Positions 22,320-34,425 of a stretch of 64,000 bases of DNA are shown in pieces. Position 1 is the stretch's first letter. Every line of letters begins with the position of its first letter. Source of the stretch: Bolinopsis microptera (taxonomy: Eukaryota; Ctenophora; Tentaculata; Lobata; Bolinopsidae); the NCBI RefSeq assembly GCF_026151205.1, contig NC_087082.1, forward strand, positions 8,440,901 through 8,504,900. The letters are read 5' to 3'. Below the pieces are notes generated by a model that was given only the letters and a program-made list of their open reading frames with translations, searched no databases and was not told the DNA's origin. The position numbers and the translations under genes are program-made.

Positions 22320-25300
22320 ATGACAGAGAGCTGTCGAGAAGCTCAACCTCCCGTTAATTACGTCAGAGTCGCCGGGACCGCCGGAACTTTTCAGAATCTC
22401 ACTGCAGTTCAGATAATCGGTAATGGAACTGGGGCTGATCAGTTGCAACTGTTCCAAACAACTGGCAGTGATCCATCACAGAGACAGATCTATGCCATCA
22501 TCGATCCCAACTCAGCCACCGGCCAACAGTTGGCGATGCTAACAGCCTCCAATACCGCCGTGGCCGTTCCTTTGGCGGGAACCATCGATAATAGCCTTAT
22601 TCAGGTGAATAATGGGATAACGGATCCATTAAGCGCAACAGTTAACAGCCAATTGTTTACACGTTTGTGTACGATTTGTAATTCATTGTGTGGGATCTCC
22701 ACTTCACGTTTAACTTTTGTGTCCACGTGGTCAGATATGGCCGAATTGTATCTTGATTCATTTAACCTCCGGACCAGAAGCATGTTAATCATATTCTTTA
22801 TGTTCTGTCAACTTGTCTATACATTGAATGGCAGCACTTTCTTATTCAACCAAGTGTTCATTGTTGATGTTATATTTGGGATATTTTGTACGACGCTATT
22901 CTCAGTTACATCATTCAGATCCAAAAGTGTCCACCTAAAAATCAAAATACATCTCTTATCAAATGTAGTGTTCTTGGATTTCAAAGCCGTCTGCCAACTA
23001 CTCATGAGTATCATTCAAATTGTAGTGTCGTCACACGGCGCCCGGATGTCTCCAATCTTACCTTACTCTTGAACCAAATTGTGTTCTGAGTATGACGTTG
23101 TTCAGTGTGTGAGCTGTAGCAAGCAGGGTACGATTATGTGTGAAATTACGGCATTTTCTGTGACCTCATACTATACAAGCTGGTCACTGAACCGATTATC
23201 TTCGTTTTGGCCTCTGTGGTTTGTCATTTGGTCAAGTGACTTATTGTCTTTGTTTTCTCTTTTGTTTGAATCCTTACTTTGGTTCACCACTGAGCTTTCC
23301 AAAATGCATAATTAAAAGCCAGAACAGCTGTGCTGTTACTCAGAATGTGTGTGTCCCAGAGTTTAAACTTTATCGTATGTGTTTGTAAAATGAAACTTTC
23401 TTCTGGCCCGGTACTCCATGCTTTTTAAACTCTAACACATCCTTGTCAATCTTGAAATGTTAGTTTTAACAATCGTGCACTTTAGCGGTGTATGCTGTAA
23501 TACAATCCTGGCCCGTGCCTGAATTTTCTAGAATGCCAACATATCTCCTTTCTCTAAGGAGAAAATAATCCAACCTGTCTCCTTATTACAAGGAGAAAGT
23601 CCAACCTGTCTCCTTGTTACAAGGAGAAAGTCCAACCTGTCTCCTTATTATAAGGAGAAAGTCCAACCTGTCTCCTTAATATAAGGAGAAAGTCCAACCT
23701 GTCTCCTTATTACATGGAGAAAGTCCAACCTGTCTCCTTATTACAAGGAGAAAGTCCAACCTGTCTCCTTAATATAAGGATTAAGTCCAACCTGTCTCCT
23801 TATTACAAGGAGAAAGTCCAACCTGTATCCTTATTACAAGGAGAAAGTCCAACCTGTCTCCTTAATATAAGGAGAAAGTCCAACCTGCCTCCTTATTACA
23901 AGGAGAAAGTCCAACCTGTCTCCTTATTACAAGGAGAAAGTCCAACCTGTCTCCTTATTATAAAGATTCAAGCTCAGATTGTTCCTGTTTGACACTAACC
24001 TCTTACAAAACACTTACAGTTGCAATATACACAATATTGAGTATATGTGTCATACTGTGCGTGATATTCGAATGATATGATGGTCTTTTTGTCCCAGTTA
24101 ATCGGAGGAGCTCAAGAGGTAAATCTTACTCAGACCCCGAGTATATTTATATTAATTAATTTGTTAATGTAATTAATTACTCAGCTTTACAAGTGGTTCA
24201 GTACCGACTGATACCTTACTCAGTTTTAGGGTATTGGAATTACCCCTCGAATTGACTCCTTATGCAGTATCTTTTACCAACCTGGAAGTTTTACCCGAAT
24301 ATGGTATGATCAAGGCCTGTCCCAACCCAATAACATACCTATTCAGGCATTTTATTCCTTTATCCCCCGTTAATGAAATAGTGGACCATGGGTGTGCATC
24401 ATTTTACTCTAGGATTGCAGTAATACAAAAGGCTCACTATCTTAACTCTTAAGATGGAAAACACTATTGCCTCTTGATGTAACCACGACCTTTGTGAGCG
24501 ACAAGGTAGAACCCGGCCCGTCCCTCACATCTGAAATAGTGAAAAACTATAGCAGACGCGTTAAAAATAACTAAATTATATAGTTTACAATTTACATAAC
24601 ATAATTAACTCTCAATGTCACACACACTCTGTTCTGGAGTGTCTCCGAACAGCTGCACCAGACCACCATCACGGCATCACACAGGTGTTACAGGTGTTGT
24701 GACATCTGGGATATTCCATCAAACAGTGTCTTGTGTTAAAATGAAATGTAATGAAAGTACATTGTGTACAATATCTCTCACGTCTCCCTCCGAGACTGTC
24801 ATGCAATAAAGCAATGTCGCTCTGTACTCTACATGCATATCAAATTTACATGAACTTCTCTTCTACATGCTTATCAGATTAGATTAACTGAAAGTTCACC
24901 TCTATGACAAGTGCATATAAGGGTAATCTTATCTTATAAACTAATTAATATACGGTTAATTGACACTAAACCCCGCAAATTTGGTAACTCCGTCTTTATT
25001 GGTGTGTTATTATTGTTAATGGCGTTATTCGTGGAATAAACCTAGTTCTTCTATTCGACGGCAATCTGACGGAATGTCTTCTTTCCATTATGTTTGGGTA
25101 AGTGCCAGGACAGTGCCAGGACAGTGCCGGAACAGTGCCGGAACAGTGCCGGAAACAGTGCCAGGACAGTGCCGGAACAGTGCCAGGACCCTGGTCCCTG
25201 AAAGTCATTACAATCAAGCTGTTCACTGGTCGAGCTTGTTCCACTTCTGACAGTCCGTTCTTACAACAGGGATCTTTAGACCAGATTTGGACTCTTTATT

Positions 25301-28300
25301 GAATTTGGCTATGAGAGGGATGTGATGCTAGAGATTGATTCGGCATATAATAGCAATTTGTTTATTGTATGGTATGTATCAGCAAAGTATCACTTCCCTC
25401 CCGTAAATCAATATATAGATCTGGAATGTGACCATATTTGTTTCGACACGTGACAGTGATTCTGTGTTTTGATAGGTCAATGCTGGAAGCTGATTGTTAA
25501 TCCCCTCCCATCTATTTAGAATCGCAATTATTCCACGAGCTTCCTTGTAGTTGAATTCAATGACCACCCTTGGTCCACTTTTTCCGAAAAAAATCTCAGC
25601 CTACGATGTGATCTAGAGAATTTCCTGTTAATCTCAGCCGCAGTCTTGTGACAGTGTTTATATTGGTAAATTCCACAGGTCCTCTTATCATACCAGGTAA
25701 CACAGTGCCACTTTCAGAGTAACATCGTATCCAATGTTGATAACGATGAGCCGCTGTACGTGAATGCCAAACAGTATCACCGGATCATGAAGAGGCGACA
25801 ACAGCGTGCCCGGCTAGAAGCTCAGGGCAAGATACCCAAGAGTCGCCAGGTTTATAGTGTAGTTAATTTTGATGGTTTATTTGATTTTTAAGTCGTTCTA
25901 AAAGTCTAAAATAGGTTAATAATTTTACAGATATCTCGCTGCTACCTACTCAAACTACACATTCTAGAGAAACCGAATACATTTAATATTGGATTACATC
26001 AATCTTGGTTTAATATGAACATGATCCCATATTAATATTTACTTAATACAACCTTCTCCACAGAAATACTTACACGAATCAAGACATCAGCACGCACTGA
26101 GAAGAAGTCGGAATAATGGCGGACGTTTTCTAGCTGGGTTACCGGGGTCAGAATCAGAGGCTGGTGGCAGTCCCGAGAAGGTTAGAATTCCTAGGACTGA
26201 GGTTCTTCAGGGTTTTCTTTGAAAATTTTATAGTTCAATATAAGTTAGGAACTTAATTCTTAGGAATGTTTGTTGAAAGATACAGCTAGATAATTATTAC
26301 AATTATAGTTTATAAATTATATAAATTACATCTTAACATGGAACATTTTACACGTTAATCTAAATGCTGATAACTGAGTAGCAGTTGGTCTGTTGTGTAT
26401 CTGTGAATCACTTGAAGGGTTTGCACCGCCTCCCCGTTGGTTTACACATGCTCAATGTTAACACTTGATTACCTCACCGTAGTGGTGTTGAGATGAAGCT
26501 CCTGACTTCTCCTGACTTTAATTCTCCTGGCAAATGTTTGACAAAATCAACCCGAAATACGCGCACACACTTCGGAATGATTGGATGAAATTTTACCCTT
26601 TGATCATTTTAACCTAACTTCACTCTTAGCTATATTTCACTTAATTTCACTGTCTCTCCAGCTATATTTCACCTAACCCAACATTCTCCCCAGCTCTCAG
26701 ACGCCACAATGTCGGGTAACAACAAGTCACCGACCATCTCAGTACAGCGCCCCCTCCAAGTGAGGCCGGAGAACCTGGGTACCCTGGCTGCTGCTGAGGG
26801 TATGAACCAGATCAGTGCTCTCATGACCTCCCAGTTCAGGTGAGATTCGAGGTGGGGGTGGGTGAGACTCCCTTTCTCCTCAATTTAGCAAGTAGTAAGT
26901 AGTAAATCTTACTAGTTGCATGGTTTATTTTGCCAACTTCTTGTAAGTTTAACCTTTGGCCTGGTAACTGGCCTGGTAATGGTTTTTAAATTTTCCTGGT
27001 CTCCTTCAGAGCTGCCTTCGTTAACTGACCTTAACTGACCTTGTAAGTCGAATTACAGAGACTTTAATTAAAGTTGGAATCAGTCTAGTGTTGAAGTGCG
27101 TGCTACATGTGCAATAAGTGCATCCCGTGCCTGTCAGTTTATATCACTTCATGTGGTAAGTGGGTAAGGGCCAATGTCTTAGTTCCACAGAACACAACTG
27201 AGTGCCTTGGAAATAAATATGGGGGCGTTGTAAATTTCTGATTTTAACATATTTTAACTTTGATCTCCCACTGATGCGACTTAAACAACACAATATAATA
27301 GCGTAGACTGGAGTCCCGTGTTATGTGTTAATACCACATTCTTCTATAAAGTATCATAAGTCTCCCTGTTAATTTTATCACTATTAGCATCTCTTCAACG
27401 TCGGAGCCGCTTTCAACGGCTCGCATACGAAATTTTCTAATTTCACTAAGTCCATACTGTCACATATAATGTCATTAGAATCGAATATTTGACATTCCAG
27501 CGATCTGTCATCTGTCAAGTCCCTAAATTTCACCATTAAGCGATACTCAAGGATAACTACATGCTGGTGATTAGTGTGCAGTAATAATTGTAGCTGTAAG
27601 GTTACATTAAGAATAAGATTAATGGTCAGCAGTTTATGAGTCTGTCAAGGCCAAATTAGTGTCAAAATAAGGGACTGTTACGATAATATAATATGTGTAA
27701 ATGTAATGTATTTTTAGTAGAGGGATGGGGTAGTCATGCGATTTTAAATCTTGTAAAATATTTGAATTATATTTCGAATTGTACTAAATTGTACTAAATA
27801 TAACTAAATTATACTAAAAACCCTTGTTTCAGTTCCCCAGCGAGCAGTAGCCTAGCACACACCGTGACTCAGAGCATCGTGCAGGCAATGAACCACACCC
27901 CCAACCCTAACAGTAGCAACAGCAGCAACAACAGCAGCAACAACACGGGGAGACACCTACAGGCCATCAACAACCAGATCTCCAACAACAACCAGAACAA
28001 CAACATCATGGTATGTTAACTGTTAAGATATTATGGTCGGTGTGTTAGAGTAATAGTCCCGTTTAAGTCGTCCAATCAAAGGCTCCGAATCTCACCAATT
28101 GTCCAATCACAGAGCGTTTAAATTTTGTTAGAGAACTACTTTTTTGAGCTGATCAATTGGTTTCGCTATTCGTCTGAGCTAGTTTAGATTTTTTAAATGT
28201 ATTTTTCAAATTTACGAGCGGTTTAACAGTTGAACAGTGGCACGACTTTTTAATGAATGAAGTCACTAAAACGACCTAGACCTGACACTTGTACAACTTT

Positions 28301-31300
28301 TAAAGTTTAAGATGCTAAATGACATAATAAACGTTCCTAATATTCTAAGCCGATTGTTCAACTTGGTGATCTCAGTTTGGGGACCAATTTAGTTTTAAAT
28401 ACGATCCTTTTATTGTCTCATAATAACTGATGACACAAATTTAGTGATTGTTCTAAAAACGAAGTAAACGAACTTTTTAAACGACCACTTACCCTCATTG
28501 TAAGCTACTTAAAGACTTTATCCTACTATACTCGGCTATACTAGTGACTACTGACTCACCACTTATCAACTATTAACTCCGGCCGTTTCAAACAAAGACC
28601 AGATTTAGATTTCACTTTAATGGTTCCCTAATCACCTTGACAACCAGCTTGGCTCTTCTGTTATCTCTTTATCATATTATCTGCCTATTTTAATTAGTCA
28701 ACTCGTTAATTAGCATCAGTAATTAAGTTATTATCGTATTAAAATTGAGTGTAGACTGTTATACTTAGCGGGCATTTTGTGTGACTTGATGTTTCACAAT
28801 GCTATTATGTAAATTTCTGTATAATGGTTTTTAAACGTTGCATATTATTGCATATTTTGGGTAAGTCCGCATAAGTATTAATGATATTTCAATCAATAGT
28901 TTAGCCATCAAACTAAAAGCTAACAGCTATGATATGCTGTATAAAATCACAACAGATCATCTCAACATGATAAAACTGATTTACACAGAGAGCAGCTGTG
29001 TGCCAGTCTCCCACTAGAACGCGAGATATCGTTGTGATATTTAATGAACTTTAGAACATCTGTCATTAATATTACTACATGTCATTAATATGACTCGGTA
29101 TTATTAAACTGAACATTGTCCCTATTACTACACGGGACCAGAGAACACTGTTTATAATACATCTTACAGATCACCGCCTTTGTTCTTTGCTTTTTATAGA
29201 GTACAGAAGAATTAAACTCGGTTGTGAGGTAGTGACGTAAATGTTAAAATATTAAATAGATATCAGTAAAAGATGGTTAGTGTTACTGCGGGGGTACACA
29301 AAACGTGAGTAGTAATTGTAAAGAGAGTCGAGAGAGGGGTATGTAAGAGGGGGTTGTAAGAGGGGGTTGTCACTTGTCATCATCAGCTTCGTCACTGATT
29401 TTGTTACCGATGTTGGTTTCATATTCATATAGCACGTTACCCTGCAATAGATAGATTTGTTACAGTTACTATCATAGTAACACCATGCAAATTGTAAATA
29501 AACTCCGGTCACTATGCTGGCAAATTGTAAAGTAACTCCGGTCACTATGCTGGCAAATTGTAAAGTAACTCTGGTCACTATGCTGGCAAATTGTAAAGTA
29601 ACTCCGGTCACTATGCTGGCAAATTGTAAAGTAACTCTGGTCACTATGCTGGCAAATTGTAAAGTAACTCCGGTCACTATGCTGGCAAATTGTAAAGTAA
29701 CTCCGGTCACTATGCTGGCAAATTGTAAGGTAACTCTGGTCACTATGCTAGCAAATTCCCAATTCCCACCCTAAAATTGTTACGTAGGTGTCGAAATTGA
29801 CAACGACACTCTCCCAGAAGGGATTACATTACTACATATTACATAACTAGAACAGATAACACTATCTCTACGTACGGGCCGATAATATCTACTTACAGGT
29901 GGATAGTATCTGCAGACTACATATGCACCATGTGCCCCCTGTGCCACAGCACATCCCACAGCTGTTGTTTCTCTCCACACTAGTGCTGTAAAGTGACCCA
30001 CCTGTCGAAGAGCAACAATTCAACTGCATATCTCATTACAGCTTAAATAGAGTCCTTATGTGTTAATTTGAATAAAAAACTGATGTCTATAATGGCAGAC
30101 TGCGAAAAGTGTTGTCTCAAATCAAATACTCCTGATAAAGTCCAATTTAAAAAACATATTCCTGCCATATAAAATCCCTTGAAAAACCCCCCAGAAATGC
30201 CCCCCTGAAAACCCCCCAGAAATGCCCCATTTGCCCAACACTCACAGTTTCAGTAGGGTTGAACTGCTCCTCCTTGAACATGTAGTTAAAGAGTGGCTCC
30301 TCGTCCGAGTACCAGGCGTTAGTGCACTTCTCCACGCAGTGTGCTGCTCCCTGATGTAGCAGCATTTTCTTGTTCACTCTACACAGGTTCTCTCCTGCAG
30401 GCATTTCTCTGTTAGTCTGCACGTGAGGAGGGGGTTTCTCTTTCAGCACGTGCAATTATGCAGATTGTGTGAAACAAGAGGCATTCTTGTGTGGGACAGT
30501 AAACTTAATGAAAACGTAACATTATGACGCCATGGTAACGTAACATTATGACATCGTAACTTGCAAACCTTCTAGCATATTAGTGGGATCATGTTGGAAA
30601 TAGCTTATGTCTGTTGCCTGAGAGTCTAGTTCAGCCAGGGTATTTGCGTAAGTTTCTGCCGAATCTTTCTGAAATTTAGATATTCCAAATGTTCACGAAT
30701 TTTAAAGTTAAAAGTTAGAAAAATAATTCCTTGACCTGTAATGATATGTTATTGATATGACTTGGACTCTTGTGCCCTTGCATAATGCCTCATTTCATGA
30801 TTTAAGATAATGATATGTAAATGACAAATTAAACATCCAGCCAAGTCAAAATGAAGGCTCACCAGTTCCTGATTGATACATAGATCGCTTGTGTTATCAT
30901 GATAAGCCCTGAACTCGTTATGAATATGGAGGGTTACATTATCAAAAGTAGAGGTGGTATTCATGCAGGAGTAGCTCATCAGATCCACACTACCAACCCC
31001 CTCCACCAACACCACAACCAAGAACAGTAACATGGCTAAACCTGGCATTGTTACACTAACTCGGAACTTGTTACACTAACTCGGAACTTGTTACACTAAC
31101 TCGGAAAAGTCAGTTGGCGTGTGTGAGGGAGTCCTGGTTGGGTTGGTTGTCCTTAAAATATGGTTAAACAGTTTGTTATGTCTGGTTAAGTTTAACTGTC
31201 GAGTACGGGAATAGTGGGTTGTTGTAATACGTGTCTTTTATTCTGCAGAATAAATGTATTGGCTCAGAACACAAATTTAAATAAACATGCCAGTTTTATT

Positions 31301-34300
31301 GTACAGGAATATAAACGTTTTCGATTTGTTCAAAAGTTGAAACTACTATTCACGATGTATAATGAGTAGTATGTATAATGCATAAAATATCAAGGATACT
31401 ATTGTTGCCTAACGTACGTATCCATTACTGACATCTCTTAATACTTTGACCAACCATATCAATATACAGCACCACTAATACTCCACGATAAGTATAACTT
31501 ATTAACTTAAATCCATTTAAATGTATTTAAAATTCGTTACACCCATTTAGTTTTCTGAAACAGTGTTTCAGAATTCCCCCACTTTTCTGAAACAGTGTTT
31601 CAGAATTCCCCCACATTAAGTACCACCACAATACTCACAACTTCTAGAGAAGTCTTATATTCGTTATCTAGAACATTTAAAATGTGTAGTACACAACATT
31701 ACACCTTTATGTTAGACAGACGCACAAACAGTCATATAATGTTATTTTATTATATACTAACGATGTGCTAACATAATATGTAAATGTGATATCTCTGTGT
31801 CAATAAGTTAATTTAGCTGCCGGTTCACCGGTTAAGGACTCTACTATACAAATGTGTTGTGTCGACATATTATTATCACACATACCATTATAAATCAAGA
31901 GGCTTGCATATAATGAACATATTGACACGGGTGCAGAGTTATATATAATATACCGATTTAGCAGGGGGTGTAACTACCATATTAATGTATAAATAATTAC
32001 TTAATTCTCAATAATTAATCGTGTGTATGATAGTGTAAGTGTGTAATTACTTATAATTTATTCATTTCAGGGTCTGAGGATAATGCCGGCTGATCGGAGC
32101 AAGCTGAATCACATGACCCATTCTAACAACTCTCTTGTTCATCTGCAACCTGTAGCTACACAGATGTTCAGACAGGTAACTTATAAATTAGTCAATTAGT
32201 TAATTAGTTAATTGGTAGACTTGGCAGATCATAGTTAATAGCCGATTTTTATTCCTCTCAATATTTTTGATTATTCAACGAAACTTGGCGTGTAAAATGC
32301 ATGTGTACTCTCTAGCATTAGATGCATATGAACCATTCAAATCATCTTAACAGTTTAACACACGTTAGATTTAGAAGTTAACACACGTTTAAACCACTGT
32401 TGTGACAAAATTCGGATAATAAATGTAACATTACAAATGATTACCGACATTTGGGTAAATTGGGTTTAAACCTCATCGAGCAATGTCTTCATCAAACTAA
32501 TTATAGTGCCGAAATTTTACTTTAAACTCACACTAACTGGCCCCTGCGGCATATGTCACATACTCCAACTATTCATACATATTAAGTTATTACATAGTAA
32601 TAACATAGTAACTTGGAAAAAAATTTGGTATTCATGAATACCAAATCTAATCTTTCCACGTTTTAATGCCATGTGTAATATACACTATATAGTATATACA
32701 TTATACAACATATACACTGTATAGTGTATAGATTTGCATTTTTACACGTGTTTAGTTTACACATTGTTAATACACTGTATACACTTTGTATACTGTATAC
32801 ATTGTGAAGAGTGTATACACTATACACTAGTGTACACCGCTATCTGTATACATTGTGAACAGTGTATACACTATACACTAGTGTACACCGCTATCTGTAT
32901 ACATTGTGAACAGTGTATACACTATACACTAGTGTACACCGCTATCTAACATAACCTTGTATTACAGCCGGCCTCTGACAGGTACACTGTCACACAGACC
33001 CAACCTCAACCAGTTTACTACAGTACTGTAGCTTCAGAGAATAACAGTACTGTTCCCTCTCCTTCTCTCGTTATCAGGTAACTGCTAGTATTTCACTATT
33101 TCACTATTGTTTCACTATTGTTTCACTAGTATTTCGCTATTATTTAAATTATCTGGCGACTATTTCTGCCCCCGCAAAACATAATGCACTTAAGAACTTA
33201 CAAGTACAATGTACATATTTGTCATTTACTGGTATTTTACATTATTTGACCGTAAAGAATACATTGTATTTGTAATAGTGTAGGATATACATTGTGCGTG
33301 TATATTGTCTGTCTTATTAATAATAATATGTACGTGCAAAATATGCTCAAAATGTCAAAACGGTGCGAGTAATGTGGCTCAATACAAAATGTTGCATTTG
33401 TTCATATTTAAACCCAATTTATCACAGTTTAGTTTAATGCAAAGCTTACTGCTGTTCAATTTACATATTACGGTTGTGATAAAGCGCGATTTTATTTAGA
33501 AAAGATAATGAAATTGTTTCTAGAGGGGTCTCTAGTATATTACAGTATGTTACAGTTCAGTTTACATTGTACTATTTCACTATTATTATATAACACTATT
33601 TCATTAAACAATTTCATATTAAATAATAAATACACTATTGTATTATACACTATTATATTACAGTGTAGTGCAATCCTGACTTGTTATTGTTTGTTAAGTG
33701 GGTGTAGTATAATCTGTAAGGAAATTAACACACGAGCATCGCACGCCGCTGTAGCTGGATGTTTATGAAATATGCATGCCTCCAATTGTAAATACTATTG
33801 ATTTCCGGCATATTTTAGCGCACTGAAAGGAAAATAAAGATTCGAGCAGGCTGTAAAGTGCCGTCAAACTTAGTGACTTATGATTGTTATCATTATTTCA
33901 GCAACTCATCACTCTTATTTCAGTAACTTATTATTCATTTTATGTCTTGATAATATTGTTATTTCAGCAATTTATTGTTGAACTTATTTTTCAGCTCAAC
34001 TTACTATTATTATTTCAGCAACGCAAAGCACGTGCGACAAGATGACCCCGTGTTCGCGCACAAAGGTGTAAAACAATACGGTTCTAAAGACGTGAACAAG
34101 TCTATACCAGTGAGTCCCAGTCTTTATTTTCCAGCATTCGCGTTGTTCTTATCTGCACGTGTATTTTAACACGTGCATTTAGATTAAAATCTTGATGCTT
34201 GTTTTTAAGCTCTTGTTTTGCGGTTGTAGCTGAAATTTACCTGCACACAACACACATGGTACCTTAAAGTGGATGTTGATCTAAGGTACCAGCGCGTCGC

Positions 34301-34425
34301 CCAATTAGTGTTGATATGTTTAAGTTAGTGTGAAATAACTATTCCTTTTGTTTTGGAAGTAAGCTATTCAATTTAACAACCCCCATTTTCAGAGCCGTTT
34401 AGCGTGGGAAGATTTTGGAAGATAA
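22320..34425 (+). CDS. NFYA: Nuclear transcription factor Y subunit alpha (CCAAT-binding)
   Basis: Exons: 22320-22604, (24098-24118 candidate), 25718-25849, 26064-26180, 26694-26839, 27833-28010, 32071-32175, 32968-33077, 34019-34109, 34393-34425. All have GT-AG borders and compatible phases; the spliced protein is about 398-405 residues. Exon 25718 carries the NF-YB/NF-YC-contacting helix (EPLYVNAKQYHRIMKRRQQR), and exon 26064 the CCAAT-contacting part (KYLHESRHQHALRRSRNNGG). The N-terminal ~95 residues are Q/T-rich, as in the family activation domain. The C-terminal ~260 residues are S/N/Q-rich, with an Asn/Ser run in exon 27833. In vertebrate NF-YA the core is near the C-terminus; here it is central. 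NF-YA joins the histone-fold pair NF-YB/NF-YC in the nucleus to bind CCAAT promoters. The start is the first ATG of exon 1, followed by an open 95-codon frame to a good donor (CAG/GTGAAT). A CAP gene lies antisense in the intron 28011-32070. Confidence 0.92.
23566..23972. repeat. 31-bp minisatellite in NFYA intron 1
   Basis: About 13 copies of a 31-base unit (TCCAACCTGTCTCCTTATTA CAAGGAGAAAG). Each unit can fold, because CTCCTT and AAGGAG are complementary around TATTAC or AATATA. The unit also contains pyrimidine-rich tracts. The open frame at 23714-23992 is produced by the repeat (31 bases shift frame each unit) and is not a gene. Confidence 0.95.
24098..24118 (+). other. Candidate 21-nt NFYA microexon
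   Basis: A TTTTTGTCCCAG acceptor and a GAG/GTAAAT donor bracket 21 bases encoding LIGGAQE. The block is phase 0 on both sides, so it can be included or skipped without shifting the frame between exon 22320-22604 and exon 25718-25849. There is no other evidence that it is used. Confidence 0.45.
25099..25190. repeat. CAGTGCCRGGA short tandem repeat
   Basis: Seven to eight copies of an 11-12-base unit alternating CAGTGCCAGGA and CAGTGCCGGAA. It lies in the NFYA intron before exon 25718. GTGCC-rich relatives occur at 44680-44760. Confidence 0.85.
29370..31048 (-). CDS. Secreted CAP/SCP-domain protein (five exons, nested in an NFYA intron)
   Basis: Exons, 5' to 3', are 31048-30863, 30668-30569, 30394-30246, 30001-29897 and 29441-29370; phases agree (0, 1, 0, 0) and all borders are GT-AG. 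The protein is about 203 residues. Residues 1-20 are a signal peptide (MPGLAMLLFLVVVLVEGVGS). CAP landmarks follow in order: HIHNEFRAYH, ETYANTLAELDSQ, the GENLC block built across the exon 2/3 junction, NAWYSDEE, then GHFTALVW, VGCAVAQG and VVCRYYPPGNV. The length suits a single-domain CAP protein with little C-terminal extension; it ends with an acidic DEADDDK tail. CAP proteins are extracellular and include allergen-, CRISP- and PR-1-like members with diverse roles; none can be assigned here. It lies wholly inside the NFYA intron 28011-32070, on the opposite strand. A 33-bp minisatellite fills its last intron. Confidence 0.9.
29498..29752. repeat. 33-bp minisatellite in the last intron of the CAP gene
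   Basis: About eight copies of a 33-base unit (CTCCGGTCACTATGCTGGCA AATTGTAAAGTAA). Units alternate CTCCGG and CTCTGG. Because the unit is a multiple of three, it leaves open frames on both strands (for example MLANCKVTPVT); these are artefacts, since the CAP reading frame splices around it. Confidence 0.93.
31049..31106. repeat. 20-bp triplet repeat abutting the CAP start codon
   Basis: Three copies of TTACACTAACTCGGAACTTG (plus strand) end exactly at the CAP ATG. On the transcribed strand each reads AGTTAGTGTAAC, so the repeat would form the immediate 5' leader or core promoter of the CAP gene. Confidence 0.8.
32690..32945. repeat. TGTATAC-rich repeat including three 51-base units
   Basis: After a run of TATACACTGTATA words, three near-identical 51-base units occur, each with CTGTATACATTGTGAACAGT and GTATACACTATACACTAGTG. 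Most words are self-complementary. The array ends about 20 bases before the NFYA exon at 32968. The open frame at 32734-32949 is an artefact. Confidence 0.88.
33888..34018 (+). other. Cluster of repeated TTATTTCAG acceptor-like motifs before an NFYA exon
   Basis: Five acceptor-like motifs end near 33901, 33923, 33967, 33994 and 34018 (TTATTTCAG or TTTTTCAG). Only the last joins exon 33077 to 34019 without an early stop: use of 33901 or 33923 brings in-frame stops. The upstream motifs look like duplicated decoys. Confidence 0.65.

Noticed and set aside
22605-23072. Continuation of the NFYA first-exon frame to 250 codons
   Set aside because: A good donor (CAG/GTGAAT) lies at 22604/22605 and the frame beyond it loses the Q/T-rich character. 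The NF-YA core resumes in phase at 25718.
23566-23972. CRISPR-like array
   Set aside because: The units are contiguous with no unique spacers and the context is a eukaryotic intron.
23714-23992. 92-codon frame with repeated QPVSLLQGESPT
   Set aside because: It is a by-product of the 31-bp minisatellite; the repeat lies within an intron.
29252-29743. 163-codon minus-strand frame with repeated TGVTLQFASIV
   Set aside because: It comes from the 33-bp minisatellite in the CAP gene intron; the CAP exon at 29441-29370 uses a different frame.
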